Shown in pieces: positions 35,939 to 47,639 of a stretch of 64,000 nucleotides of DNA. Made by a program: the position numbers and the translations under genes. The stretch covers positions 275,273-339,272 of the forward strand of contig QANY01002203.1 in the NCBI GenBank assembly GCA_003255025.1, given 5' to 3'. The DNA is from Datisca glomerata. Lineage: Eukaryota; Streptophyta; Magnoliopsida; Cucurbitales; Datiscaceae. The first letter of the stretch is position 1. Every line of letters begins with the position of its first letter. A model generated the notes under the pieces. It was not told where the DNA came from and searched no databases. It worked only from the letters and a program-made list of their open reading frames with translations.

Positions 35939-36038
35939 GAGCCAGACACAAGACCATAATATTAATGAGAAGTGAGATTTTTCTACTCACTGTATGAGCA
36001 TTGAAGAAGAGCCAGACACAAGACCATAATATTACGAC
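35939..36038 (+). repeat. 70-bp offset duplication at the deletion junction
   Basis: The block GCCAGACACAAGACCATAAT occurs at 35941 and again at 36011. In element A the corresponding block occurs once. The first copy is joined to sequence that normally lies upstream of it, so the junction is more complex than a simple deletion. Confidence 0.85.
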
Positions 36039-37279
36039 ATTAAACAGTGCATAAAGAATGAGGAATATCCATCTAAAGCTTCCAAGAATGATAAACACAC
36101 TATTAGAAGATTGTCCATGAGTTTCTTCTTGAATGGTGAAATACTCTATAAAAGAAATCATGATATGATACTTTTAAGATGTGTTGATGCAAGTGAAACG
36201 AATCAAATCATAGAGGAAGTTCACGAAGAAATTTGTGATGTTCATGCTAATGGACATATGGTGGCCAAACAAATATTGAGAGCAGGATATTATTGGTTAA
36301 CTCTAGAATCTAACTGCATCAAGTACCCCAAGAAATGTTATAAATATCAAATTTATGCGGATAAAATTCACGTACATGCATCCCCTTTAGATGTCATGGC
36401 CGCACCTTGGCCATTCTCTATGTGGGGTATGGACGTCATTGGTTCCATCACACCAATAGCCTCAAACGGACATCGTTTCATTTTGGTATCTATAGATTGT
36501 TTTACCAAATGGGTGGAGGCGAGTTCTTATTTGAGTTTAACCAGAAGGGTGGTTGTTAAGTTCATTAAAAAAGAGATAATTTGCTGATATGGTCTACCTG
36601 AAAAGGATCATCACAGATAATGGAACAAATTTAAATAACAAGATGACGAAAGAATTATGTGAGCAGTTCAAAAAAAAATTAAGCATCATAATTCATCTCC
36701 TTATCGTCCGAAGATGAACGGAGCAGTGGAAGCAGCAAATAAGAACATAAAAAGATCATAGAGAAGATGATGGAGGTTTATAAGGATTGGCATGAGATGC
36801 TCATGTTTGCATTACAAGGGTATCGCACATCAGTCTGAACATCAACTGGGGCAATGCCATTCTCTTTGGTATATGACATGGAAGCGGTCATTCCAATTGA
36901 GGTGGAAATTCCTTCCATTAGATTCTTAATGGAGGCAAAGTTAGAAGAAGCAGAGTGGGTACAAACACGATATGAGTGATTGAATTTCATCGAGAAAAAA
37001 AAATTGACTGCATTATGTAGAGGGCAATTATATCAAAGAAAAATGATGCAAGCGTATGAAAAAAAGTTACGTCCCTGATGTTTCCGAGAATGAGATTTGG
37101 TGTTGAAAAAGATACTCCCATATCAAAAATATTATCGTGGGAAATGGACCCCAAATTATGAATGACCTTTCATAGTCAAGAAGGCCTTCTCGGGAGGAGC
37201 TCTCATTCTAACAAGCATGGATGGAGATGATTTACCACACGTAGTTAATTCAGATGCAGTCAAGAAGTACTTCGTTTGA
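35966..37279 (+). pseudogene. gypsy-2 integrase, near-complete but broken
   Basis: The open piece 36111-36587 covers the zinc-binding region (FFLNGEILYKRN, ILRAGYYWLTLES, CIKYPKKCYKYQ) and the start of the core (PWPFSMWGMDVIG, FILVSIDCFTKWVEA with catalytic aspartates). At 36585 an arginine codon is replaced by TGA, then a one-base insertion follows. Downstream frames give IITDNGTNLN, HHNSSPYRPKMNGAVEAANK (the final glutamate of DDE is present) and the C-terminal block KWTPNYE, AFSGGALILTSMDG. The polyprotein ends at TGA 37277-37279. It has the HHCC, DDE and C-terminal parts of a gypsy integrase but no intact frame. Confidence 0.88.
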
Positions 37280-38406
37280 CTGCTCTAAGTATGGGAAAAA
37301 TATAGTGGGGCAAAATTTTTTTTTAAAAAAACCGTCTCGAATATTGTAGAAATTCTTATTCCATAAGTTTTTCAAATCCTTGTTCATCTTCAATGAAGAA
37401 CATTATTTTAGTTGACAAATACATATACTTCATCCTCTCGTTATTTCCATTATTTCTTATTCCTCTTAAATCTAAGAAATCATTAATTACTCTTAAAATA
37501 ACTCAGAAGCATAAATTTGGTTAAGTGAAAACTAATTGAAAAAAGAAAAAAAAGAAAAGAATAGGAACTAAGAAAGGCTGTCTGAGTGTGAGGTGAAATC
37601 TGAAAAGTCACCACGAGAAAAGTCGGTAGGAACATGATGAAGGCCAAAACATGATTGGAAGATTACAATTAAAGTACTATAAATAAGCAAAATATGGAGA
37701 AATTATTCATTTTTCTTCAGCATCAACGTGAAGCCAAATACTGTGACATAAACCAATGAATGAGGATGCATCATTTTCCAAAAAATATGCTTAATACTTC
37801 ATTGCGAGTCCATGACTCTAGGCCAAGTGATTGTTTTGAGAGGAGAAGGATATGGTTATATTAGTCAATTTTTAAAAAAATCATCAAATAATTTTCTTAC
37901 ATATGTTCACAATCATGCATAGCATGCATGCGCGCAAAATCACTACTTTGCATTTATATTCAATAATTACAACGCAACATATTGATTTGTTTTGATACAA
38001 ATCAAATGCATGAATCATTTAAGGATATTCTTTCGAAATCCACACATGACGTTCCAATATTTAGAGCTTGCATTAGTCTAGCTCTTGTACCATATGAAGC
38101 TTGTAAAAATCAGATCAAATATCATTTCAATATCTCGGTTAAATTGAACTTGAATCGAGTTGAGGTCAAAACCTACGTCTATCCAGGTCCATTTTCGTTC
38201 AATATCTTCTGTTAAATCAAACACGAATTGAGTCGAGGTTGAAGCCTATGTCTATCCAGGTCCATTTCATAATTCCGTTATTTCATAAAACCTGAATAAA
38301 TCGAGGTTTCTATTCCCCTTATTCATATAGCCTTTTCTTGATCAAAATACTTATCTACACTTTTGTACACCTTCTAAGTTTAGAAGCGTGAACAAAGGTA
38401 GGCAAC
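37280..38406 (+). other. gypsy-2 3' noncoding region with tandem repeat and PPT
   Basis: No gene follows the polyprotein stop. A 72-bp unit is repeated about twice at 38127-38270 (shared CTATCCAGGTCCATTT). The short purine tract AACAAAGGTAGGCAAC directly before the 3' LTR is the likely polypurine primer for plus-strand synthesis. Confidence 0.65.
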
Positions 38407-39610
38407 TGTAAATACCGTATTTTGTCCGATGAAATACTTAAAAAATATAAAAAAAATTTGGCCCATATACTAGTCTAAGACTATATGTATAGTTTGAAAA
38501 ATATCCCAAGGCCTAAAAATAAGAAGAATTGCCAAATGACTAAAAAATAAAAAATACAAAGAAAAATGACTAAAAATAAAAAGTGAAGCTTTAAGTTTGC
38601 CTATAAATAGAGAGGATGTCTTCACTTGAAAGGAGGATTTGGGAGAGTGATAAAGAGGTGATTTTTTAGAGAAAGGAAGAGATGTCTTGAGAGAGAGCGA
38701 GAGTGTGTGAGAAAATAGGAGAGACTTTCTAAGAGAGAGGAAAAAAATCTTCATTTCTATTCATCTTTCATCTTCTCTTATTTTTTTCTTAAGATAGTTT
38801 AAATTTCTTGCATTTTAACTTACAATATATCTTGTTCATTATTCTTCATCATCTCTCTTCTTTATACTCATATAGTTGATTTTTTTTGTTTCTTTTTCCA
38901 TACGTAAGTGGTTTGTTCATTCGTTATCATTTCTCCTACTCTTAATCTTAAGTTTTATTTTCCTGCGTTGTTGATTTTTTTACAAGTTTGATAATGAGAT
39001 GTCTTTGTTATCAACTCAATCAATGAAGATGAGGATAAAGCTTTTGAAGGGTGTAAAATTAACTCAATGTGAGTCAACCTTTTAATGGGATGAAAGTGTA
39101 CATTTGACAAAAATCATCTATGTTAATTTTTCATACATAAAAATGCATAAAACAGAGAGTAAAACATCTATTGAAAATTATGCAAATATTTACGCTTTGA
39201 ATTTTTTTTATGTTCTCACAAGTATTTTTTTAAATTTTGTTCATCATTTTTGTGACAGTTGTTTGAACTAGTTATCATCCATGATCTTTCCTAGTAATGA
39301 AGGAAGAAAGAAAAAATGGTAATTAGTGAACTAAGTAGTCTAAAAAAATAGTATATTTATATCTCAAACAAAAAATATTCTATTTTGAAAGTTTATTGAT
39401 TTTTCTTTACTGACACTTGTTTGAACTAGTTATCATCCATGATCATTCCTTTGTTATTTGATTAGCGATAAGAGAAGAACAAAAAAATGATAATTAGCAG
39501 ACTATGTAGTAAAAAATAGTATGTTCATGTCAATTATGTATAAAATTAAATATTTTTCATAGATTAATTTATTTACACATAAAAGATTTATTATTAATTT
39601 ATTTATGAAA

Positions 39611-39655
<45 letters not shown>

Positions 39656-40574
39656 CTTTAAAAAATGAAATTTAAAAAAAATAAAACGTGACATCACCAT
39701 CTGTTTTTTGTGTTTTTTTTAGTTTTATTTCTTTTTCCTTTTTTGTTTATTTTTTTTTCATTTTCTTTTATTAGTAGATATTGTTGCTTATTTTAATTTA
39801 TCTTATTTATATATATCGTTTTACTTGTTTCACATATTGCTTCCTTATTTTTACCTACATATTTTTTTTTAAATTTATTATACATTTTTATCATCTTTAA
39901 CATTTCTTTTCATTATTCTTTCTTTGTCTTTATAATTGTTATATCTTCCTATTTATTTATGTATAATTTTCATATCATCATGATTGTAATGTGATTATTT
40001 TTTTATTCTTTTATCATCAGAAATAACTTTCATAAAATAAAACAATAACAATTAGATTTAAATTTTATTAATTTTATTATTTAGTTTTCACTAAAAAAAT
40101 CCGACGATGAGCTTTGAGATTTTGGGATACCAAATTTTTCGAACTACTGAGATAAAAAGTTATTTTTGGGATACTGAGAATAACTCCCATAATACTTTGA
40201 TTTAAAAAATATAAAAACAAAAAACAAAAATAATTTTTCAATGCTATTTGTACCACCCATTAAAGGTCATTTATTTCGTTCATTTTTATGATACAAAATG
40301 TACCAAATGAGACATTCAAATATGAATTTCTTCAACCTTATTTTTTTAAACATAATTTGGACAGCATTTGATTGAATTTTGTAACTGTTTTAACAATGAG
40401 TGTTGTGGAGTGCTAAATGACTCTCGAACCAACTTTGAGTTTTCGTAGACCAAAATTTTTGTTTTAAAATTGGGTGACCAATCACACCTTAAAATAATTG
40501 GTGGCGACTCTGAATTTATTTTTGCCAAAAATGAGTTTTCAATCATCGCTCCCCTTCACAGACACGTTGCGACA
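38407..40574 (+). repeat. 3' LTR of gypsy-2
   Basis: This 2168-bp LTR starts TGTAAATACCGTATTTTGTC and ends ACACGTTGCGACA. It matches both the 5' LTR remnant and, reversed, the element A LTR. TATA box at 38602-38609. Internal structure: a 159-bp tandem duplication (39252-39569, units starting TGACA-TTGTTTGAACTAG) and a (TA)n run at about 39615-39651. Confidence 0.9.
39615..39651. repeat. (TA)n microsatellite
   Basis: An uninterrupted TA run of about 18 units within the gypsy-2 3' LTR. Confidence 0.9.
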
Positions 40575-41382
40575 TATGCTTACTTTTATCTTCATTACAC
40601 AATCACAAACGCTTATCCATTTAGAAGTCTAAAGCCACATGATAGCTAAAACTGCTGCATAAAATAAAATTATCTAAGTATGTTAGGCATAAAATACAAT
40701 AAACAAAATAATATGGCATGTCAGACAAATAACTCAAGTACCTTATGAGACAACTCTTGCCTTGCATATCCCTAATCTTATCTAAATTCAAAATTTAAAA
40801 TAGATCTTTAAGATAGGTTAAGATGTGGTCCTCGGGCCCTACAACCATCTATTGGTGCTTGCCACCACGTGTCTCACTACCATCCATCGCTGACTGTCCC
40901 GTTGCCAGCCACCAACTGCCAAGGCGGGATGCTACAACCAACCCGAGATAACCAGCTGTAGTTGTGAAGCAGCAATTGTCGCTGCTGCTGCGGAGGAGGA
41001 AGAGCAGAAGCGTTCAACAGTCACGAACACCCCTTCACGCTCACGCACGGTCTAAGGCTCATGCCTTTGTGCATCATTTGTCTCATTTTTACATTGAAAC
41101 TATCCGGTTCGAATAATTACATTATAAAATCTTAATTTTCTTGAGGAAATTTTATACAAATCTATGAAAATTAAAAACATACCTATCGATAGAAATAATA
41201 TTTCCATAGATTGTCCCTCTAATTACACAACTAACAATATATATATATATATAATCTAAAAGAGTATGCAAGGGAGATTAAATCAAAATTAATTATGCAA
41301 AAATGAGTTAGAGTTCATGAATACTATGATCCATAGGGTATTCGTTCTAACAATAGACATGTAATAAATAGATAAAAAACGG
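40575..41382 (-). other. leader of an inverted TNT1-like copia element
   Basis: This segment lies downstream, in minus orientation, of a primer-site-like sequence and an LTR. It includes a conspicuous GC-rich island (40840-41055) that codes for nothing recognisable. Before gypsy-2 inserted, it was continuous with 35312 and the sequence to its left. Confidence 0.45.
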
Positions 41383-41396
41383 GGCACAGATAACAA
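41383..41396 (-). promoter_or_regulatory. degenerate tRNA-Met primer-binding site
   Basis: The reverse strand reads TTGTTATCTGTGCC, differing from the usual TTGGTATCAGAGCC at a few positions. It directly follows the LTR end CCCTTCA. Confidence 0.55.
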
Positions 41397-41397
41397 T

Positions 41398-42675
41398 TGA
41401 AGGGATTGTCGAAGTGAAAAATTGTCCCGATCTTAAAAATCTAATCGTTAACGAATCTAATCTATGTTCTTTAAATAAGGAAATTTTATACATTGGATGT
41501 GCGCACCGAAAAGTCAAAGATTTTTATCACGATCTAATCCTCAATCAACGCATAAACCATGTCGCCAATCTACGCATGAAACCGTGAAAACCTCGTGAGA
41601 AGCTACAGCCACAAGCTGTCATGGACCGCTGTGAGTGTTGTGAACCACTATGAACCTCCATGAATGTCATGAACCACCATGAATTGTTTGATACTTTAGA
41701 TCTTCCTCATTATTGCTCACGTTGTCAACCGGATAACAGTGTGTGGGCACTTGGAAGTGAAATTTCAATTTTCCTTCGCCTTTATATTTTTGGGCTTGAA
41801 AAAATAATTAGACTCATTTATAATTTCTCTTCTCTCACTAATGGTGGTAGTAGGTCGATAACTAGTTTAAGAGAAGCCTCCTATTTATAGTGAAATCTAA
41901 CGGTCAGAATTGGTTGAAAATTATATCTAAACTAAAACTAATTTTAGGCCATTTTCATCACAAGGTTTAGAATCGACTTGGTTAATTACTAGGTATTCAT
42001 ACCATACCTATTTACTACCGGTCACGACAATGCTCGTAAACCATAGGCTAGCTATGGGACCTTGAGGATAAAAATACTCATGGCTATATATTTAATAAAC
42101 CCTACCGACCAAACCTATGATCAGATTAGTAATTATTAGTTACAATTCGTTCAACTACAAAATTATAATTGAACTCCATTCGCATTCTATATTGCTTGAT
42201 ATAATTATCATCGACCTATAATTTACTACATGTCGTCCATCCATAATATAGCACCATGTAAAATTAGATAAAGTACTATCTAACAAATATATATTTTTTT
42301 CCTTGAGTTTTAAATCTCGTTCTATTGATCAACTATGATAATTTTTATGCTTAACGCCTCAAGTAAAAATGTCAAGTCTTTAACTAAACCATTAGATATA
42401 CTAAATACTTAGATTGCTATGATTACATAAACAAGTTCTATCGAGGTGTCCCACTTCAATTACTTAAAAGATTCAATGGACACTTTTATTAAAAATCTAT
42501 ACATTTTCACTATCTAACAACTCAATCAACCAACCTGAAGATATACTAACGTGAGCTTACACTTAAGTCAAGATTAGAATTACTCATAATATAATAATGA
42601 GTTATAATTTTCTTAAGGTAGTACTTTATTGAAAATCATGCTCATTATTCCTTTTAGTGAGTATGATTTTCAACA
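41398..42675 (-). repeat. LTR of a copia family, left copy of an inverted pair
   Basis: On the reverse strand it starts TGTTGAAAATCATACTCAC at 42675 and ends CCCTTCA near 41398, before a primer-like site. It is homologous, in opposite orientation, to 44066-45031 plus 47176-47581. Shared landmarks are CACTATAAATAGGAGGCTTC (TATA at 41882-41889) and a CTCAAGTAAAAAT-type block. The first 50 bases contain a 15-bp inverted repeat. Confidence 0.75.
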
Positions 42676-42769
42676 AATGTGAGCTTACACTTAACTGCTT
42701 GAAAGGAGGCTTTCTATTAAGTGCTCCAAGATTTAGTGAGGAATTATAGGAATTCCACCATCTCCAAGT

Positions 42770-43700
42770 GTTCCTTCAAATTTAATATTATGAAAGCTTA
42801 TTATTATGTAAGTTAAGAATTCATTGAACATGCTCTCTTCTCCATAGGTTTCTCAACTCTACTTTGCACATGGGTCATGGCTTGCATTTCCTCTCAGGTA
42901 TTCTCAATGTATATCAAGGGTGAGCTTTATGGTTACTTTGTGGGTGCTATGGGCTTGATGCAAGGGCATCTAATATTTTCATATTCGTTTGTCATTATCA
43001 TGGAGACACTTATTGATATCCTCCATCACGATATCTCTCTCCATGATTTTCAATTTCATTGGAGGTGTAAGGTGCTGAAAATAGTGAAGATATGTTTTGC
43101 TGATAACTTACTAATATTCTGTAAAGCTGATGTGAACTCTATGAAGATTGTGAAGGAAAGCCTTGAAGTCTTTTAACACTTAACAGGTCTTAAGTCTAAT
43201 CCACTTAAAAGGTAAATATTTTTGTCTGGAGAAAAGACTCATGAAGTGTTGGGTTTTGAAAGAGGTTCTCTCCCAATAAGGTATTTTGGCATGCCATTCA
43301 TCTCAATGGAAGGAATGATTGCCTGACCTTGATTGATAAGATGACTAGCAAGGTGCAGGCTTGGGAGGCCAAGCATCTATCTTATGCATGGAGACTCCAA
43401 ATCATCAATTCTATTCTTCTTACAATACAAAGGTTCTGGGCAGGCTTTTTCATCCATCCTAAAAGAGATGTCTGATATTAAATCAATCCTGAGGAATTTT
43501 TTCTGGCCAGGAAAGGTTTATAAATTTTGTATAGCCAAAGTGAACTAGAATGAAGTTTTTCTTCCTAAAGAGCAGGGACGTTTATGGATTTTTGTGCTTG
43601 GAATAATGTTGTTACTACCAAGCACATCTGATATCTTATCCCAATCCCTAGGGATCTATTTGGACTAGATGATGTTATCACTATCACATAAAAATGAATA
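42770..43700 (+). pseudogene. LINE (L1-type) reverse transcriptase fragment
   Basis: Translation gives FNIMKAYYYVS (the KVDIMKAYDSV block with Asp changed to Asn), WVMACISSQVFSMYIKGELY, GLMQGHLIFSYSFVIIMETL, then CFADNLLIFCKAD, in which the catalytic FADD box reads FADN. Downstream frames contain PIRYFGMPF and a KVQAWEAKHLSYAWRLQIIN block. These are ordered segments of a plant non-LTR reverse transcriptase. Both ends are missing, stops are frequent, and two catalytic aspartates are altered. No tail or target duplication was identified. Confidence 0.8.
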
Positions 43701-44065
43701 TTTTTCACTAGATAAGATTCCTATGATAGTTCTTGGGTTTGGAGGAAGCTTCTCAAGGTTCTTAGGGATAGTTCTATTATTCTTATTGAACACATATTAT
43801 GATTAACAGTAACTAGTTTACTCTTATAATATATATGTGATACATTCTTGTAAAATGTCTATGAGAATAACAATGCTAAGTTTATTGGTCTTATGGAGTT
43901 TAGCTCATATGAACAATGTATTTAACCAAGAGTTCTTTATAATTTAGAAAATATTTATTTCTCACATTCTAGTGAAGTTGGGTGTTTTACTAAGATAGGT
44001 TGTAGTATATTAACTCCATCATTTAGAGTGAGTTACATTGATCACTACGTGGAGCAACTGATTAA

Positions 44066-45031
44066 TGTGGTAGTGCATTTGGATTACATTGAAAGGACTA
44101 GTGAGTTCTATTTTCAGTAAAAGTATTATCTTATAAATATCATATAACTCATTGCTATTATATTACGAGTGCACTTAATCTTTAGAGATTTACGAACTCA
44201 TATCTAAGGGTTTAATGTTTTGATCTACTATGGTAGAGATTCAATGAGTAATATATCTATAGTTTGGATGACTAAATTGTTAGATAGTGAGGCATATATT
44301 TTAAATAATAGAGTCTAATAGGTACTCTTATGTAAGTGGCGTATCACCCTTTAACATATCTTTTTGTGTTGTCATAGCATCTAAGTATTTAGTATCTCTC
44401 ATGGTATATTTAGATATTTGATAATCTTACTTGAGGCATCAAGTACAAAAATTATCACAGTTGATCAGTAGAACAAGATTTGAAACTCAAAGAACAAAAT
44501 GTGTATATACTAGTTAGATAGTGCTTTATCTAATTATACATGGTGCTATGTTATAGAGAGACAACACATAATGAATAATATGTCAAAAATAGTTATATCG
44601 AGTAATATAAAGTACGATTAACAGCAAATAGCGAATACCATATTGGGGATGATTACATCAAGTTACGTACAATATAATTGGAGTTCAATTATGTTTTTCT
44701 AGTAGAATTAATTATAATTTAGTTAATAAATTTGATCATGGATTTATCCATAGCGGTTATTAATTATTTAGCTATGAGTATTTTCATCTTCATGGTCCTC
44801 GAGCTACATTACAGATACCATCTTGACTGATAATAATTTTAAAATGGATACCCAGTAGTTAACCATGTTCATCCTAATTTTAGTGCTGAAAATTATTAAT
44901 TAAAATTAATTTAATTAGTTTAAGTTTAGATATAATTTTTAACAAATCCTGATATTGAATTTCACTATAAATAGGAGGCTTCTCTCAGAATAGGTCTCAG
45001 TTTATTGGTACCATTAATGAGAGAAAGAAAA
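44066..45031 (+). repeat. LTR, right copy of the inverted pair, 5' portion
   Basis: It is homologous to the reverse complement of 41398-42675, including TTTCACTATAAATAGGAGGC (TATA at 44966-44973) and AAATTATCACAGTTGATCAG-type blocks. It is interrupted at 45031 by a solo LTR and resumes at 47176. The exact start is uncertain by tens of bases. Confidence 0.7.
44966..44973 (+). promoter_or_regulatory. LTR TATA box
   Basis: TATAAATA in a context identical to the inverted LTR at 41882-41889, so it is conserved between copies. Confidence 0.6.
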
Positions 45032-47170
45032 TATAATACCCCATGCATTATAAGGGGTAGATTTGTAAATTTTAACCCCACTCACACCTTAATCACACAA
45101 CACACTAGTGTAACCGCCAAGTAATACTTTTTATATCCCTCATTCTCCATTTCTTTTGCACGAAGCCTTCCCCCAGGTAATTGTTGCTCCCTTTTCTCTC
45201 TCAAACAACAACAATTTCTCCCTCTCTCAAATGGTTTTTAGCAAGCGTTGTCTCATTTTCTTCCTCTTCATTGCCTCTTGATAGTTGGTCTCCTCCAGTA
45301 AGCTATTTTCTTCTTTCCTCCTTTATTGTTTTTCTCTCTTTCTCAATTCGGATATTCTATTTCAATGTTATATGTATAATTATCCAAATCTGAATTTTTG
45401 CTCTCTAGTTTCCAGTAATTTATGTTCTTATTCATCTCTGCTTTGTTCAATTATTCTTGCATCGTTGCTGTCCATCGATTCCTGTAAGGCATTTTATTTT
45501 CTTTCTCTCGTTCTCGTCATTTCTCCTATGTTTCTCTTAGTTTCTTTGCCCTTTCACTAAACTCATCCATATTTTCCTTTGTTCTTCTATTTTCTTTCAT
45601 TTGGGCAGCCTTCCATCGTCATCTTCGCTGGATTGCATCATTGTCTTCATCGTTGGTAAGCTTGTTCTTCCATTTCCTTCTTTCTTTCATTCATTGTTCA
45701 TTCTTTGTATTGCCTGCAACTAGGTCTTACAACCCAGTTGATTTTGACTTGACCCGAGCTAGATTTTACCTAGTTTGGACCGGTTCATCTTAACCAGACC
45801 CGTTCAATCCAACCGGATCAAACCAGTTCAGTCAGACTAGGCCAAACTAGTTCAACCAGACCTAATTGAATCAGTTTGTACTACTTGATTTTACACCCGA
45901 TTTAGTTTCCACCTGTTTCCAACCTCACTCGCCTTCTAGTTAATTAAATAATTGTAGCTATTATATGAATATATTGTGATTTGGGATCCTTGGATTTCAG
46001 GTCATTAGTTGCTGAATTTACTTCGTAGTGAATTTAGGTAAGTGGATTTACATAGTAATTCGGTTCATATGTTATAAGTGTAGCATATATAACGTAAAAT
46101 TGTTTTTAATTCTTTACATTGCTCAATCTTATGATTACGTGTTTTATTTATTTTTCTATATCACGATGAAATTATTTACCATGTTACACATGCTTATATT
46201 TTGAGTTATGCATGTAATAGATATATAGTTTATATTCATGAACAAATTATATGTTTACTCATGTAAATATGATAATGTGAATTATGAATCCTAACTCAAG
46301 TAAAGTGATAAGTAAATAAGAGGTAGACTTAGTAATGTCCATTGGTTATCAAGTAACCAGATTGTTCACGTCATGTTATCAACTTTATGGTTAGGTATCA
46401 CCATATTCATGTTAGCATCCTTAAGATTCAAATAACTTTAAGTGACATTAAGTTTAAGGACACCCAATCCGTCATGTTACAAGTTCAAGTTTAAGTGTGA
46501 AACAATTCTAGTTAGGTTGTTAATTAAGGGATATGCCTGGTCGAATTATGATCGAGCAAGTCTAAGTATCAGCAAGAATAAGTACAAGTTCAAGTTATAT
46601 GTTAACCACGAAATCAGTTATGTTAATTACAAGTACTTTATGTTATTTAATAATAAAGTGAATGTGTTATACTGAAGTTGCATGAGTTATATGTTTACAT
46701 TTATATCATGTAAAGCTTATTAGTATATGAGTTTACTTACTGAGTATTTTTAATACTCACCCCATAGATGAATATGTTGTAGGTGATGGTGAGCAATATG
46801 AGTGAAGGACTACGATAGTCAGCGAAAATAGTAGATTTTCACTAACTATGATTATATGACATCAGAAACATATTTCATTTTAATTACAATTGATTCAGGA
46901 GTTAATGAATTTTCACATTTTAGTCTTTCGATAATATGTTTGACTTTCATGTTTTATGAATTTTTCAAATTAATGAATCATTTATTTCACTTTATTGAGT
47001 AGATATTCTCTTAAAATAATTTTATGCTTCTGCTATTTAGTGTTAAAATTTGGGTAAAATTAGGATTTTCAATTTTAGAATTTTTCCAATTAGGGTTTCA
47101 ATTGAAATTGGAGATTTTTGAATAAGTAAAATTACATGCATGTTTAACCTTCAGGAATTGAGGCATTACA
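45032..47170. mobile_element. solo LTR inserted in the right LTR
   Basis: The segment starts TATAATACCCCATGC (expected TGTAATACCCC with one change) and ends GAGGCATTACA. These complementary ends are typical of a plant gypsy LTR group. Flanking 5-mers GAAAA (45027-45031) and AAAAA (47171-47175) are near-identical. Removing it restores the homology of the host LTR with its inverted partner. It has no internal coding sequence. Confidence 0.7.
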
Positions 47171-47175
47171 AAAAA

Positions 47176-47581
47176 TCTCCAGGGAGTCTAATAATCTTCT
47201 AGCCGAAAAATTAGAGTGGAGAAGGAAAATTAAGATTTTTCTTCCAAGAATAGTGAGGAAGATTGTCATGTATTAATTCAATTTTTATGGGACTCGCGGT
47301 GGTTCATGGGGATTCCAACAGTTCAGCGGCAGACATTGCGACTTATTCCCATAGATCGAGGACATGATTCACACGTAGATTGAGAATCAGATCAAGACAA
47401 AAAAGCTTCCATTTTTTAGCTCATGCATCAAAGGTATAATTTTTTAGCTCATGCATCAAAGGTATAATTTTTTAGCTCATGCATCAAAGGTATAATTTTT
47501 ATATTTGATCAAACACATATTTGATTATTTGACGATTAGATTTTAAGAGTGGGATAATTCCTTGTCGCGCCAATCCCTTCA
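47176..47581 (+). repeat. LTR, right copy of the inverted pair, 3' portion
   Basis: It continues the homology to the left LTR (GAGTCTAATAAT..., GACGATTAGATTTTAAGA) and ends CAATCCCTTCA. A degenerate primer-site-like GGGGTATAAATGC follows. At 47412-47497 a 28-bp unit (TTAGCTCATGCATCAAAGG core) is repeated three times in tandem. Confidence 0.65.
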
Positions 47582-47639
47582 CAGAAGGGGTATAAATGCT
47601 TATATAAGTCTGGTAGACTTCATGTCAATACTTATGGTA

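Larger units (their letters stand above)
35313..40574 (+). mobile_element. gypsy-2: internally deleted copy of the element A family
   Basis: The element starts TGTAGATATTGTATTC and ends CACGTTGCGACA. Flanking 5-mers TATGT (35308-35312) and TATGC (40575-40579) differ at one base, consistent with a decayed target duplication. The 5' LTR is cut after about 626 bp and fused to the integrase region. ORF1, gag, protease and RT are all missing. The remaining order is partial LTR, integrase, 3' noncoding region, full 3' LTR. It is homologous to element A, on the opposite strand. Confidence 0.88.

Noticed and set aside
45181..45560. Hydrophobic open frames as membrane proteins
   Set aside because: They are translated from a T- and CT-rich stretch of a solo LTR, so the leucine/serine/phenylalanine composition is a base-composition artefact.
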